DNA of 64,000 nt from Timema cristinae (taxonomy: Eukaryota > Arthropoda > Insecta > Phasmatodea > Timematidae), in NCBI GenBank assembly GCA_039000515.1, contig JBCFYV010000100.1, forward strand, positions 53,257,433 to 53,321,432, in the 5' to 3' direction. Positions 13,220 through 23,577 of the stretch are shown here, one piece after another (the first letter of the stretch is position 1; each line of letters begins with the position of its first letter). The translations under genes were made by a program, and so were the position numbers. Under the pieces are notes generated by a model. The model did not search any database, had not been told where the DNA came from, and saw only the letters and a program-made list of their open reading frames with translations.

Positions 13220-15876
13220 GCACCGCGTCTTACTACCCGTTCGGGTTATACACACTTACGCTAATGTGTAATGGTAGGGTGATTGTGAGATGAAATGAAG
13301 GACCTACAGTTTAACGTGGAATCCGAACCACGGTGGCGACCTGGCATTCCACACATTCACAAGATAAAAAATTTAGTTAAAAGAGACATTTATGTTGTTT
13401 TTTTGCATTTATTTCCATCATAAATTAGTTTTAATATAAAAAGAATCTAAAATAATTAAAGTACATTTTGTGATTGTAAATTAATTTATTGTTTTAAGAC
13501 AAAATAGATTCACTATGTTTTGAAATATAGTATTTTGTAAATTATATTTAATAACTAAATTTAAATATCTATACAAAGTATAATATTTTTGTACAAGATT
13601 TTTTTTTTTTTTAACATTCTAACTTTGATTCGGCTTTGAGCGTAATTCACATTCGATTTTGCTTCGAATAAAAAAGTGGGCTTTGCACATGCCTAGTGAT
13701 ATATATCAAAAGTGACAGCTAAAGATCTCTTGACTTGATGTATGAATACATGAAAGCAGATCTAGTAACTTTTTATCTGTCAGAAAAAAACTTTTGTATG
13801 AAAATTGGGCCATAAGAGACTCTTCTTATAGGCCTATCATCAACTGTTTCCAGCCTGTGGCCGGGTCATTTTTGTAAAAAGCCTCCATCTTCCTCTATCC
13901 TTCCACCATTCTTACTCCTTAATTTGCTTACATTCTCCTACCCTCACTTGCACACTTCCTGTTATTTGCTCCTCCCATATTTTTCTTGCTCTTCCTTGCG
14001 GTATTTTTCCTATATATTTCATTTTCATCATTCTCATTGGAATACATTCCTTTTCTATCCTCCTCACATCCTCCTCACATCCTCCTCACATCCTCATCAC
14101 ATCCTCCTCACATCCTCATCACATCCTCCTCACATCCTCATCACATCCTAATCACATCCTAATCACATCCTCTACTAACTCGTGTATTCCCTATACCCTG
14201 TGCTCTTCTTAACTTTAATTAAAAACCACTTTTCTCTTTTTTGATCTACATTTTGCTATATAAGTTGTTAAAAAGGTGTCTACTGGGTCAAGAAAGTCAC
14301 GAAAAAGTTAGTAATTGGAAGAAGAAGAAAAAGGTCACCTAAGTCCCTGAAAAGTCACAAATTTTTACAATAATTTGGTCATAAAGTTACGAAAATATTT
14401 TTGTTTGGATTTCTCGCGCATCATAACAACGCTAACATATCAAGTGCCGCAAGCTGCCTGATTGTTTTTATCGTAATACCGAGGAAAAGGTTAAAGTTCG
14501 CCATCTAAGGTTGGTTGTGAGTGAATTATGCCTAAATATGCATTATATAGTGTTCTGCCGTTTACCGAGGGAATTTTGTGGTCAAAAAGTCACTAATTTT
14601 TGTTTCTCAAACTCAGTAGACACCTTGGTTAGTCTCGGTTTTTTAGACCGATGCCACTACTTTTTTATTTAAGTAGCTCCTTTTTTGTTCTAACGAGGCC
14701 AAGAGTTGACCTTGTTCTAAGACTCACTGGTTCTCAGACATTCTGGAAACGCCAGGGGTCAAACCCAGGAACTTTGATCACTAGAACACAGAGGCATTCC
14801 TCAACTTTATTTACAAACAAATAATCATCTTGGTATATTTTTTTTTTCTGTCAAGGACATGTATGACGGTGTCTACGGCCTTGATGAAGCTTCTTCAGCT
14901 GCATACTTGTCAATGTGCGAGCCGACCATTGAATACACCAGCAGGGCTTCATGCAGTAATGTTAGTTTTATTCAAGTTTGTCAAGCTGACTTTAATTTTC
15001 GTTTCATTATTGTTTAGTTATTAATACAAATAATTACCCAGTGACTTAGAAATTAATTTAAAACAATGTTGATATACTGTAAAGTTTTACTTTAATTCTA
15101 TCACTGCTTCCAGCCTAGGTCAGTTTTTTATTCAAGCCATATATTTTCCACTATCGGCTGGCAAGGCCTGTCACCTTGTAATCCAACTTAAGACTAGGAC
15201 AAGCACAACATCCAGCCCCCCGGCTGTTAATTTATCAATGTGAAAGGGTAAACACACATTTTACCAATAATTAGGGACATTCAAAACTCGCATTTGTGAT
15301 AACGTAAGTTTTTACACGAATTCTATCATTTTCACATGAATAACGCAAATCCAAGCTTTTTTTTTAATAAATAAACATAATTTCTTTGTAATTTGGCAAA
15401 TACTGCGTCATGCAATATAATTTCCAACGTGGTAACACTTGACGATAGCGCTATGCCAGGGCTGCCATTTCTTGGATAGTATCATTTTTTTCTTATTTTA
15501 TAGGAATACAACAGATCACAGGAAAAAATTAGTGTTTTCAAGATGTTTGGTTGTTTTTTTTCTGAGGTTGGCATTAGAAATATTTCAACTTTTACACATT
15601 ACAATACCTAAATTTCAATAGATTGATTCTTTGTTTTCAGTCTTTAAAAGATTTGATGCTAGGTCCAAGCAAGGACAGTAATACATATGTACCTTGCTCA
15701 TGTTTGGCAAAATACGAGTAAAATTATATCTTCTTAGTTTTTATTCCCTTCATCTAATTTGATAGTAGTTTAGTCTTTTATGACAACATGTTTTTGTGTA
15801 GTTATTGTTTGGTCTATATCTAAATTGATAATCTATTATTTCGACATTGCTATTTGTAAAACTCGCAGATATTGAT

Positions 15877-15916
<40 letters not shown>

Positions 15917-18900
15917 GTGAATATTTTAGATTAGAGCTCTAAAACTTATTATTCAAAATTCAAGAAAAATTAATATTTTGGGTGTCCTGGATATACTTAA
16001 GGATTCGAGGGAGTCTTCTCCTTAAAAATGACTAATGTTAAGTATTTTTGTTTGTGTTATAGTTGTTAATACGATGTATGAATGTTTTTTTTAAGGGTTC
16101 CAGCTCCTCCGGCACATCTGACAGGGGAAACTCTCCGCCTCTGCTGTCGCATTATGAAGCTAACACCACCGCTGAGGAAAGATACCCCTTATCACCTCAT
16201 CTTCCCCTTCCCTCATACGTGACTTGTCAGAACGTTGTTTTCAAGAAACTATGTAAGTGTGTGCTTTACATGATTCCTGCACTTGGTTTTCAATCAAAAT
16301 TACAATTTAAGACTTCGTGCCCAAATGGAGGGGATTGGTGGGTATATATAATAAGGTAATTGATTTTTTTTTACCTTCAATTTTCTCAAAACTTACAAAA
16401 AAAAAACTTTTCTTTCACGTGTTAGCTTGAAGTTTTCTTATTCATTTGCAATCTTGTATCTAAAAGGAATGTGCCAAGTCCACTTTTTCAATTCAAAGCG
16501 AACTCAGTCGAAAATATGAAATATTATTGAAGCTGGAATGTTGTTTTTTTGTTGTTTTAAGCTTGAGAAAACATATTAAGGTGTGGTTTTTTTTATATAA
16601 CTTTAAACACTAAAATTATTGTAAAATGTTTTACTATACAATTATTTGTAATATTTTGTTTTAATCTGATAAATCAAGTCACTATCACAACTTACATTAA
16701 TTCAATACTTTAGATTTTTCACATGTATATTAATTTGTAACGTATAAATAAGGTCAGAATACCAGTATTTGAACATAAAAGATACTTTGATTGTGTGAAA
16801 CTTTGTAATTGTCAAAACCATAATTTTTTCCTAAGCCAGGTCACATACCCTTATTATCTAATTTCCTGGTTAATGGACCATAGAAAGTGTATAAGAGTGT
16901 ATAACCCAAACAGGTAGTGATACGCGATGCAAAAAAAAAAAAATTGCCCTAAAGATAGGCTTTTAACCGTTTATAAACGTTTGCGGTATTTTTGCCTTGT
17001 CCATGCTATTAATGTTTATAACCATTTTTTTTAAAAGTTATTTTTATTAAATATATTTGTAATAGTTACATGGCTTAGGCTTAGGAGAATGTTTATAATT
17101 GTAAAAATCAGAGATAATTAACAAAAAATTTCTGCAGTTAAAAGATTTTTCTAATTCAGCACAGACATGTATACAGGTACTTTCCTAATTTAGCAGTGAA
17201 AGGGTCAAAATAACTAGGGATGAATGGGAATGACATTTTTATATCTGGGAGGGAACGGGACCGGAAATGAGTCAAAATATCGGGACAGGAATGGGAAACT
17301 ATAAAAATGACGCTTTAAATTAATTCTAGATTAAAAATATTAATTGTTTTTATACTAATATGGTAATACTTATAAAAGCTTTGACATTATTAAATATAAT
17401 AGCCTACAAATAATATATCATAAAAACATAATATAAATAGGGGTGTGTGAATAGCATTCTATATTGAAACAGATGGCAAAATTTTGAATAAATATTGAAT
17501 AACACAAATCAAATAATTAATTTTACTACATTATTTTTATTAGTTAATCTCATTTGAAAATTGTGTTTTATTATTAATGACCTATTGGAAGAGTGCAAAA
17601 GATTTCTTTTTTAAATCCCTTCTTAAACATCCTCTAAAATCTTAACTGTTCTCTATTTTAACACCTCTTAAAAACCATCTCGGTTTGAAACACCTTAAAT
17701 ATTCATTAGGTCCAAGGTTTGAAACCTCTTAAATATTTATTTATGAAACCGCTTAAATGTTCTCTATATTTGAGACGACTTGAAACTTCTCTCTGTTTAA
17801 AGCCACTTTAATGTTCTCTAGAATTGACACCCCTTAAAGGTTCTTTGTTTAACAGCCATTTTGTTTGGTTGCTAACAACAAACAGGTTGTTGCTTATAAA
17901 TATTTGACCTTGGCAAACTACTTCCTTCCCCCTTCATTTCTATGTCACAAAAGATGGTAGAGTATAATATATCTATGTCCTTAACTAAATCTTTCAATCT
18001 TTCTCTTTCTCTCTCTCTCTTTTTTTTCCTCCCCAAATTTGCTACAGGACAAAGAGGACAAATATCTCTAATAGAGGTTAAGCCAGTAGTACCTGCTTAC
18101 TTACCTAAGTGGGCTTTATTTCCTGCCTGAGACCTTGCCAAGGAAGCCCTACACCCCCCTCCCGCCCTCATGGATAAATTCCTGACATTTTCCTGAGGGT
18201 TTGGGATCCCGTCCACCCCTAAAAATAACAGAACTGGTGGACCATTTTAAAAATCACTTCAGTTTGATCCTTTTACTTTTAACCTTTTGTTGTTTCAGAC
18301 GTTAATATGGGAAGCCAAGTTAAGACGAGCCCAGAACAGCAACTTAGTTTCCAAACGTTTAGTGAACCCATAAAGTTGACTAGACAAAAGACGTGTTGCA
18401 AGAAAATGGATTGGCATGACAAGTCTGAAGAAAATATGTTTGATAAAGGAAGGGATACGCACACAAAAGTGAATTTACTTGTTTCTATCCCAAAGAAAAG
18501 GGGTAGGCCTTTTAAACTAAAACAAGTTTCTCATAAGGACACAAAGTGTGTTAAATTGAAATTGAGAGAAGTGATTCTACCTCTTAAAAAAAGAGGTAGA
18601 CCATGTAAAGTAGATGTGAAAAAAAGAGGTAGACCACATAAAGTAGATGTGAAAATAAGAGGTAGACCACGTAAAGTAGATTTGAAAAAAAGAGGTAGAC
18701 CGTGTAAAGTAGATGTGAAAAAAAGAGGTAGACCATGTAAAGTAGATTTGAAAAAAAGGGTAGACCACGTAAAGTAGATTTGAAAAAAAGAGGTAGACCG
18801 CGTAAAGTAGATGTGAAAAAAAGAGGTAGACCGCGTAAAGTAGATGTGAAAAAAAGAGGTAGACCGTGTAAAGTAGATGTGAAAATAAGAGGTAGACCGC

Positions 18901-19007
18901 GTAAAGTAGATGTTCCTCAAAAAACTGAGGTTAATAGGCCATTGAAAGTGGTAAATACGACTTTGAATAAAGGCAGATCTAGAAGTAAAAAAGGGCAATG
19001 TTGCTGA
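2562..19007 (+). CDS. SRA/YDG-domain protein with AT-hook array
   Basis: Proposed coding exons are 2562-2667, 4363-4846, 7628-7830, 11381-11510, 12083-12216, 14856-14960, 16096-16252 and 18299-19007. All phases match, giving about 675 codons plus an unseen 5' exon. The N-terminal part is basic, then acidic, with a KKVHF motif (4432-4446) that fits a PP1-docking RVxF site. Exons 3-5 encode an SRA domain: [27 protein letters not shown] and the YDG signature, which is split across an intron at 11,510/12,083. SRA domains bind methylated or hemimethylated CpG by base flipping. The last exon carries about 11 AT-hooks (RGRP cores) in 11-residue units, which suggests minor-groove DNA binding. RING, PHD, Tudor, ubiquitin-like and SET domains were not seen, so it is neither UHRF1 nor SUVH. 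One base is missing near 18,758 (AGGG instead of AGAGG) and breaks the seventh hook. Exons 1-2 could instead be a separate gene ending at the TAG at 4849-4851; I favour one gene because the phases fit. Confidence 0.68.
2762..3050 (+). mobile_element. tRNA-derived SINE, family A
   Basis: The head has an A-box-like GTGACCTGACAGTCTAGG and a B box (GGGGTTCAATCC). The body contains GACAAGACGTG and CCACCGTGGTTCG, and the tail reads AGTAAGACGCAGTG followed by GAT/AAT triplets. It inserts in the intron of the SRA gene. Confidence 0.85.
3741..3987 (+). mobile_element. tRNA-derived SINE, family B
   Basis: A near full-length family B copy: A-box-like CGGTAGTCTAATGGTTCAAG, B-box-like CTCAAATCCCGG, family body, and a tail ending in AGTGACA plus poly-A. 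Confidence 0.75.
4847..4897 (+). promoter_or_regulatory. stop codon inside a splice donor, with AATAAA
   Basis: The candidate donor GTTAGT starts at 4847. If it is not used, the reading frame meets TAG at 4849-4851, with an AATAAA signal at 4892-4897 (41 nt later). This would allow a short acidic isoform by intron retention and early polyadenylation, or it marks the true end of a separate gene. The same unusual GTTAGT donor is the only one that keeps frame at 14,960. Confidence 0.45.
6122..6816 (+). repeat. 30-bp tandem array, about 23 copies
   Basis: A nearly perfect 30-bp repeat in the large intron of the SRA gene. Each unit contains a perfect 14-bp palindrome (TTGTGTGCACACAA) and an imperfect one around AACTAGCTGTT, separated by TTTATATA. 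Variant units (GCGCACAACTAGCGG, GTGCACAACTAGC) occur at 6331-6390 and 6601-6690, 270 bp (9 units) apart. Because 30 is divisible by three, long but meaningless open frames exist on both strands. Confidence 0.97.
8219..8292 (+). repeat. (ATT)n microsatellite
   Basis: About 24 perfect ATT triplets, flanked on the left by GATGATGAT. Similar AAT/ATT runs form the tails of nearby SINEs, so this is probably a retroposon tail, although the adjoining body is not clearly a SINE. Confidence 0.9.
8497..11340 (-). mobile_element. LINE remnant (group Y) containing a satellite
   Basis: On the reverse strand the right flank (11,340-11,160) and the left flank (8,700-8,500) read as the end of a non-LTR reverse transcriptase ORF. 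The left flank ends like the copies at 13.84-14.2 kb and 48.9-49.1 kb (CCAGCCTGTG in plus orientation, followed by a CATCAT-type tail). The two flanks are separated by about 2.5 kb of 62-bp tandem repeats, whose reverse strand encodes the [11 protein letters not shown] segment normally present once in such proteins. The LINE sequence is interrupted and not functional. Confidence 0.75.
8705..11180 (+). repeat. 62-bp satellite array, about 40 copies
   Basis: The unit contains CATTACATGTCCATACCATC and CTTCCTCTACTATCTCATG and repeats every 62 bp. Units differ by a few substitutions (ATGTCC, ATGACC, ATGCCC; CCTCAT or CCGCAT). In the right part a trimeric higher-order unit is visible: the CATCCGCATTACATG variant recurs at 10,571, 10,757 and 10,943, exactly 186 bp apart. 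It lies inside an intron of the SRA gene and ends about 200 bp before exon 11381-11510. Confidence 0.97.
11341..11369 (+). repeat. (GTATT)n pentanucleotide
   Basis: About five to six tandem GTATT units, ending 11 bp before the AG of the SRA-gene acceptor at 11,379-11,380. Confidence 0.9.
12266..12545 (+). mobile_element. tRNA-derived SINE, family A
   Basis: Full-length family A: GACCTGGCGGTCTAGGGG head, B box GGGGTTCAATCC, tail ending in GGGTAGTAAAATGCGATGCT plus AATAGTAATAATAA. It inserts 50 bp downstream of the SRA-gene exon at 12083-12216. Confidence 0.9.
13042..13693. repeat. AT-rich inverted-repeat element with nested SINE
   Basis: The left end reads GGGTGTGCAAAGCTTC and the right end, reversed, reads GGCATGTGCAAAGCCC, suggesting terminal inverted repeats around about 650 bp. 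Similar ends flank 47.69-48.30 kb. A reversed family A SINE is inserted inside. Boundaries are approximate. Confidence 0.45.
13160..13363 (-). mobile_element. 5'-truncated SINE, family A
   Basis: A reverse copy of the family A tail and body: an (ATT)n run, then AGCACCGCGTCTTACTACCC, ending within the body near CACATTCACAAG. The tRNA-like head is missing, as expected for 5' truncation. Confidence 0.85.
13840..14210 (-). mobile_element. LINE remnant (group Y), second copy
   Basis: The reverse strand matches the end of the group Y reverse-transcriptase ORF: a GHVRRIEKE-like block, WEEQI, SVQVR, then the 3' terminus CACAGGCTGGAAACAG. At the same codons that seed the 62-bp satellite in the first copy, this one has its own small expansion (14,060-14,172). 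Confidence 0.7.
14060..14172 (+). repeat. 11-bp tandem repeat
   Basis: About ten units of CCTCCTCACAT with CCTCATCACAT and CCTAATCACAT variants, inside the group Y LINE remnant. Confidence 0.9.
14275..14624 (+). mobile_element. non-autonomous inverted-repeat element (GGTGTCTACTG ends)
   Basis: It begins GGTGTCTACTGGGTC and ends with the inverse ACTCAGTAGACACC. A reversed copy lies in TAF8 at 24,084-24,490. No ORF and no clear target duplication were seen, so the superfamily is undetermined. Confidence 0.75.
15879..15918 (+). repeat. (GT)n microsatellite
   Basis: About 19 GT dinucleotides with one GC interruption near the 3' end, in an SRA-gene intron. Confidence 0.95.
18586..18915 (+). repeat. 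33-bp coding repeat (AT-hook units)
   Basis: Ten tandem 33-bp units, each encoding an 11-residue block of the form [11 protein letters not shown] (variants RPCK, RPHK, KIRGRP). The unit near 18,750-18,782 lacks one base and shifts the frame. A further hook (PKKRGRPFK) precedes the array at about 18,490. Confidence 0.95.
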
Positions 19008-19796
19008 ACTGTTCAGTCTTTGATTATAAATATAATTTATTTTTATGTTTGATTAGTAGGGGTGTGGGAAAGTCATTTATTTGGTTTGATTTGAAGCGAA
19101 GCCAAATTAAAGAAAATACACCCAAAAATTTGTATATTAAATTTGGTAGTTTTAAGTATAAAACAAAATGAGAGATTTGAAAACTTTTGACTTCAATTAA
19201 CAATTCCAAGCAATTGGTATATGATATAGATAATGTAGTTTAAAGAAGAATGAAATCACAAGAAAAAAAGAAAATTATATTAAAATAATTAATATATATA
19301 AATAAAAAGTATGTTCTTGTTGGTTTATGACTCAATGGACATTACAAATAAAATATTATTTGTTAATGTTACCTTTAATGTTGCCTTAAAACAACTTTTT
19401 AAAATTAGATTTTAAATATTTTCACAAATAAAATTATACATTTTTAAAGATTTCAAAGAATAAAAAGGTTTAGATTTGAGAAGTATTTCTAAAAAAAAAA
19501 AAAAAACATGTATTTATTGTGAATATCTTAAATCAGAAAGTTGATCCGAAGTATTTTATTGATTCTGGTTGTTTTAAAATTGTATATAATAGTTATACTA
19601 CCGCTATAAAATTTATGAATAGAAAAATACATTTTTAAAAATACAAGGAAATACATCCTACTTTTTTAAAAAAAAGTCCTGAGAAAAGGAAAAATAGAGA
19701 ATTTCAAAATAAGATGAATTCAAAAGAAGATAGGCATAAAATGTAATTTTTTTAAATATTTTAGCAACCGAGAAGAACTTTTATTACTCTAATATA

Positions 19797-20137
19797 CAGT
19801 GGACTCTCGATTATCTGCGTTGAGGCTTAACTGCAACATCGCCAACTTAAGGGATACATTTTTTAAAAACACCACGTCAACAGAGAATACAGGGCTACCA
19901 ATTGCTTTACTCAGTAAATCCCTAGGGAACAAGGGGGACTGCACTGGAATGGATTCATAACCTACTTAATTATCTGACACAGGAAAATTACCCGCTCCTA
20001 TCTGACAAGCTGATGTTACAGAAAATACTTACTGGGATGAGGAAAAAAAGGAAGCAACTGCACTGGAGCAGAAGACTAATACAAACTTTTAAGGGATGTA
20101 CTCATTTTTAGTATAATGTACATTGATTTAAAGTGAG

Positions 20138-20175
<38 letters not shown>

Positions 20176-20334
20176 CCGAGGATGTGAAATATAATGATGT
20201 GTTCATAAAAGCAATCACGATACGTGAGTACTAGTTTGAATTTGAATGTCCTACAAGCTCTTGTGTTACTAAATATTCAGATTATCCGCAGCAGTCGTCC
20301 CCTCCATTACCGCAGAGAATTCGGGAGTTAACTG
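19797..20334. mobile_element. pogo/Tc1-mariner-like MITE
   Basis: It is flanked by TA on both sides. The left end is CAGTGGACTCTCGATTATC and the right end, reversed, is CAGTTAACTCCCGAATTC. The interior is about 540 bp with no transposase and an (ATT)n run. The ends resemble the element at 50,528-51,130. Confidence 0.78.
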
Positions 20335-22204
20335 TATATTGATTTCGGTTTTGGTTCTTAGAAAATCTCTTAATTAATATATTCCAGTTCTGGTTCCTTA
20401 AAAACAACTGCTAATTTTGATTATTGTTTCCGGTTCCTGATCGACTCCCTGGTTTAAAACACTAGGTATTTTACTCAGAACTTTTTATAAGCCCAGGACT
20501 AATTTGTAGGGGAATCGAAACTTCCTTACACCCTACTGATAAAAATAAAATATAATTTGTCTGTGTTTTAACAGAAGATAGAAACAAAATATCAAAAGTT
20601 TTTTAGGAAAAGACAGTTTTACTATCTATAACTAATTTTATAAAAATGAAAATTGATAAAAAATAATTTAATAAAACTATCCAACATTAGACTCTTTATG
20701 TATTTCAGGGCTTCAATCTAAAAAAAAAACAGTCACTCTGAAGACAGACAGGAGTTGTTTTCAGGTTATGGAGTACATGAAATATAAATATAATATTGAA
20801 AGTGAAATTTTTCACAGCTAAAACATTTTTTAAATCAAGAGTTCAACATTGACAGGCTAAACTCCGCTATATTTTGTTCCACATGTACGGTTTAATTTTC
20901 ACAGGAAGAGCCGACATCCATAAACATAAACATTACAAAAGTGACATCTTTTTAACTGAATTGAAAGTAAATTCTGTGTCGTTTCGAGCTGTAAGATAAC
21001 GCTCTTCCAATAAAAAAAAATTGTACTGTAAAAGGTAAATATTGAATTGATTTTTATTCATATAACAGTTTCCCACAGTGTTTCTAACAATTTATTTTTT
21101 AATCTAAAATGGAGTAATTTAGTGTTGAGTGAAATGTATTCCCTTTTTTCTCTTTTTGTTTGATAAAGGCAACAATGCTGAAATATTACTCTGCGTGTGT
21201 TTAAATGTGTGTGACTACTTCTACTATAAAAGTCGGTAGAAAGGAAGATGTCACTTTTGCGAATTGGATTGTTCACAAATGTTTGCTCTTTTACTAGGTG
21301 GGCTTTTTTGCACTTATCAGTTTATTTTTTATATCAATTTTCATCGTTATAAAAGAATATGAAACAAGGTTATAAAAATATGCTGTTTTTACTGCTTGAT
21401 AAATCCTTTCATTAGAAAATCTTCGACAAATGACAGGTCGTATATTAAGGTGGGTGGTCTGTGTGTGTATCGAACGCTTATCAAGTGGTCCGCCTTTAAG
21501 AAAAAATTTGAGAAATACTAAGTTATACAATCTGCATGGCAGATAGAGAGAGAAAACTTGGGACTGATTTTATTAGTTATTTTAACAAAAAGTTTTAGGC
21601 ATTTCGCCAAAGTGCCTTTAGTTCTGTGTTTGTCATATTTTGTAAAGTTATCTTACTAAATTGTTGGTTATTTTATAATATGTTTAGATAACTCTTTGAT
21701 TAGCACTAAAAAATTACATGTAAATATTTGATTTCCATTTTGTAATGTTAAAATGAAATATACCAATTCATGACTCATACTTTATCTTATTTTTTAAATG
21801 TTTTGTAATGTTCTTATTAGTAAGAGATATGAAATTGTTACATTTTTGAAATTTATGAACATTCGGATACCAGACCTAGGTTTATTAAAAAATAAAAGCT
21901 AATAACTGTGAGTGTATATCTCTAATAGTTTTACATCTAAATGAGTGGAGAAATCGCAACACTTTATTTTCCTATCGCTCCTAATGTTTTTGATCACAAC
22001 CCATTAAATAATTTATTTTGGGTGTGAAATTTGAGCATAAGGTTCCTTTTTGAAAAGATGTAAAGAGACATTGCAGTGTTGATAACTGAGAGTTGGTAGA
22101 ACCTACCAGATCTAATCATCTACATTTTTGAAATACAAACCTATGAAAATAACAATTTGGATGTTTGTTTGTTTTTGTATGTGAAAGCGGCGTCTGTGGT
22201 TCAC

Positions 22205-22345
22205 TTATTAAAATGCTTTTCAAACGGCCGAGTTGCCTCTTGAAGAAAATTGATTGTCACCGCCCAATCCCCCAACCTAGGTTTCATTCTATCGGGACTC
22301 ATCAGGAGGGAGTGTGAAATACGCAACAAAACTTCCCTAAAGAGG
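22205..22345 (+). repeat. interspersed repeat E
   Basis: It contains CACCGCCCAATCCCCCAACC and CATCAGGAGGGAGTGTGAAA. Related copies lie at 26,085-26,180 (+), 36,160-36,275 (-) and in part at 37,690-37,745 (+). The class is unknown. Confidence 0.65.
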
Positions 22346-22417
22346 TAACTAAAAAACAGAGAGAAAAAAAATGTTCATATCTTTTTCCCCGTGATCAGCC
22401 TTCGTTAATAAATGACC

Positions 22418-22640
22418 CGCTCCGATGGTCAAATCCTCTACAGTGCCACATTCACAATAGAGTGGACTGCCAGTGACAATATCCGGTTTTGAATCCTGGT
22501 CACATATATTGAGAGTGATTTACCATGCTCCCTCCTCACAAATGTAAGTACATTTCCTCTAAATTCAACCTTACTCATCCCTAACACAGTAATTAGTGTA
22601 TAGGTGTATAATCTGAATGGGTTGTAGGGCGCAATGCTTA
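22418..22640 (+). mobile_element. tRNA-derived SINE, family B (diverged)
   Basis: The head reads CGCTCCGATGGTCAAATCC, the B-box-like segment is GGTTTTGAATCCTGG, the body has CATTTCCTCTAAATTCAACC, and the tail is CTGAATGGGTTGTAGGGCGC. Confidence 0.65.
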
Positions 22641-22996
22641 AAATTTAAATATGTTTTGGTTATAGTTTCTTAATATTAAACTTCACTGATACAAAATTAT
22701 ATTATAAATGTTATACATTGCAACTATCATTTTATTTATTGCATTTATTAAATGAAGCATGCGGCATAATAAGGGTCTATGTTACATTTGATAAGTTTTT
22801 AAAAAATACATTTTTTAACTTTTGAGAGTAACAATTTATTTTTAAACTAATAAATCAAATTATCACAACCTTCAATTAATCTGCATCTCATTACTCTCAC
22901 CTCATACTAATTCCTGAGGAAAATTCAATAAGGTCATCGAAATATTGAATTACGTGTAAATATGTGTTGGTGTGTTTACTTTTAGTTGTGTCCGAC

Positions 22997-23206
22997 ACCT
23001 TGACACCTTGGCTCAATCGGTAGCGTGTCTATCTACTGAGGTGTCGTCCCTAGTTTGATTCCTGACATGGCAAAAAAAAAATATGATGAATTAACAGCCG
23101 AGGGGTTAGGTGTTGTGTCTGTTCTAGATTGAAGTTTGTGTATCAATCGTGTGCTGATAAAATCAATCAGTTCAGAAAGTGCACGCTAAATACTACAAAT
23201 AAATGA
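22997..23206 (+). mobile_element. tRNA-derived SINE, family C
   Basis: The A-box-like TTGGCTCAATCGGTAGCGTG and B-box-like AGTTTGATTCC head a body with GAATTAACAGCCGAGGGG and CAGTTCAGAAAGTGCACG, and it ends in ACAAATAAATGAA. Related copies lie at 34,985 and 35,770. Confidence 0.7.
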
Positions 23207-23577
23207 AAACTTTATTTATGCTTTATTTTTCTGCACTTGTATTATATTTATTTAATTACATATTCTGGCTTATTAATTTGTAATTTATATAAGAACTCAG
23301 AACATCATAAATGAGTATTTTAACTGTTAAGTAATATTTTTACTGAAAAAGCTTTGTAATTTACGAAGCAAAGTCAAAATTTTTGAAATGTTGCACATCC
23401 ATAGTGTATTGTATAAGATACACTGTCTTGTATTTAGAAACATCACATTCTAATTGTATCTGTCACGACCACAAGAAGTTCTGTCAATATGTATTTGATT
23501 ATGTCTTATACTGTTCCAGCACACACTAGCGCACCCTTTAACACGTTTTTAGCAGCCCGCTTCATTGCTCCAACGTG

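Larger units (their letters stand above)
19008..23577. other. intergenic, repeat-rich
   Basis: It lies between the convergent SRA and TAF8 genes. It contains a pogo-like element, the repeat E copy, one family B and one family C SINE, and AT-rich sequence. Two short reverse-strand ORFs at 21,058-21,530 resemble each other loosely but match no family I recognise. No conserved coding region was seen. Confidence 0.6.

Noticed and set aside
17590..17860. Loose repetition of CCTTAAAT/GTTCTCT motifs, period about 40 bp
   Set aside because: It is too degenerate to define a unit or boundaries by eye.
18531..18998. Reverse-strand Phe/Tyr/Ser-rich ORF over the AT-hook array
   Set aside because: It is an antisense shadow of the 33-bp coding repeat.
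21058..21530. Pair of short reverse-strand ORFs with loosely similar HTHLNTR/HLNIRPV segments
   Set aside because: They are too short and diverged, with no recognisable domain. They are probably remnants of an unknown repeat.
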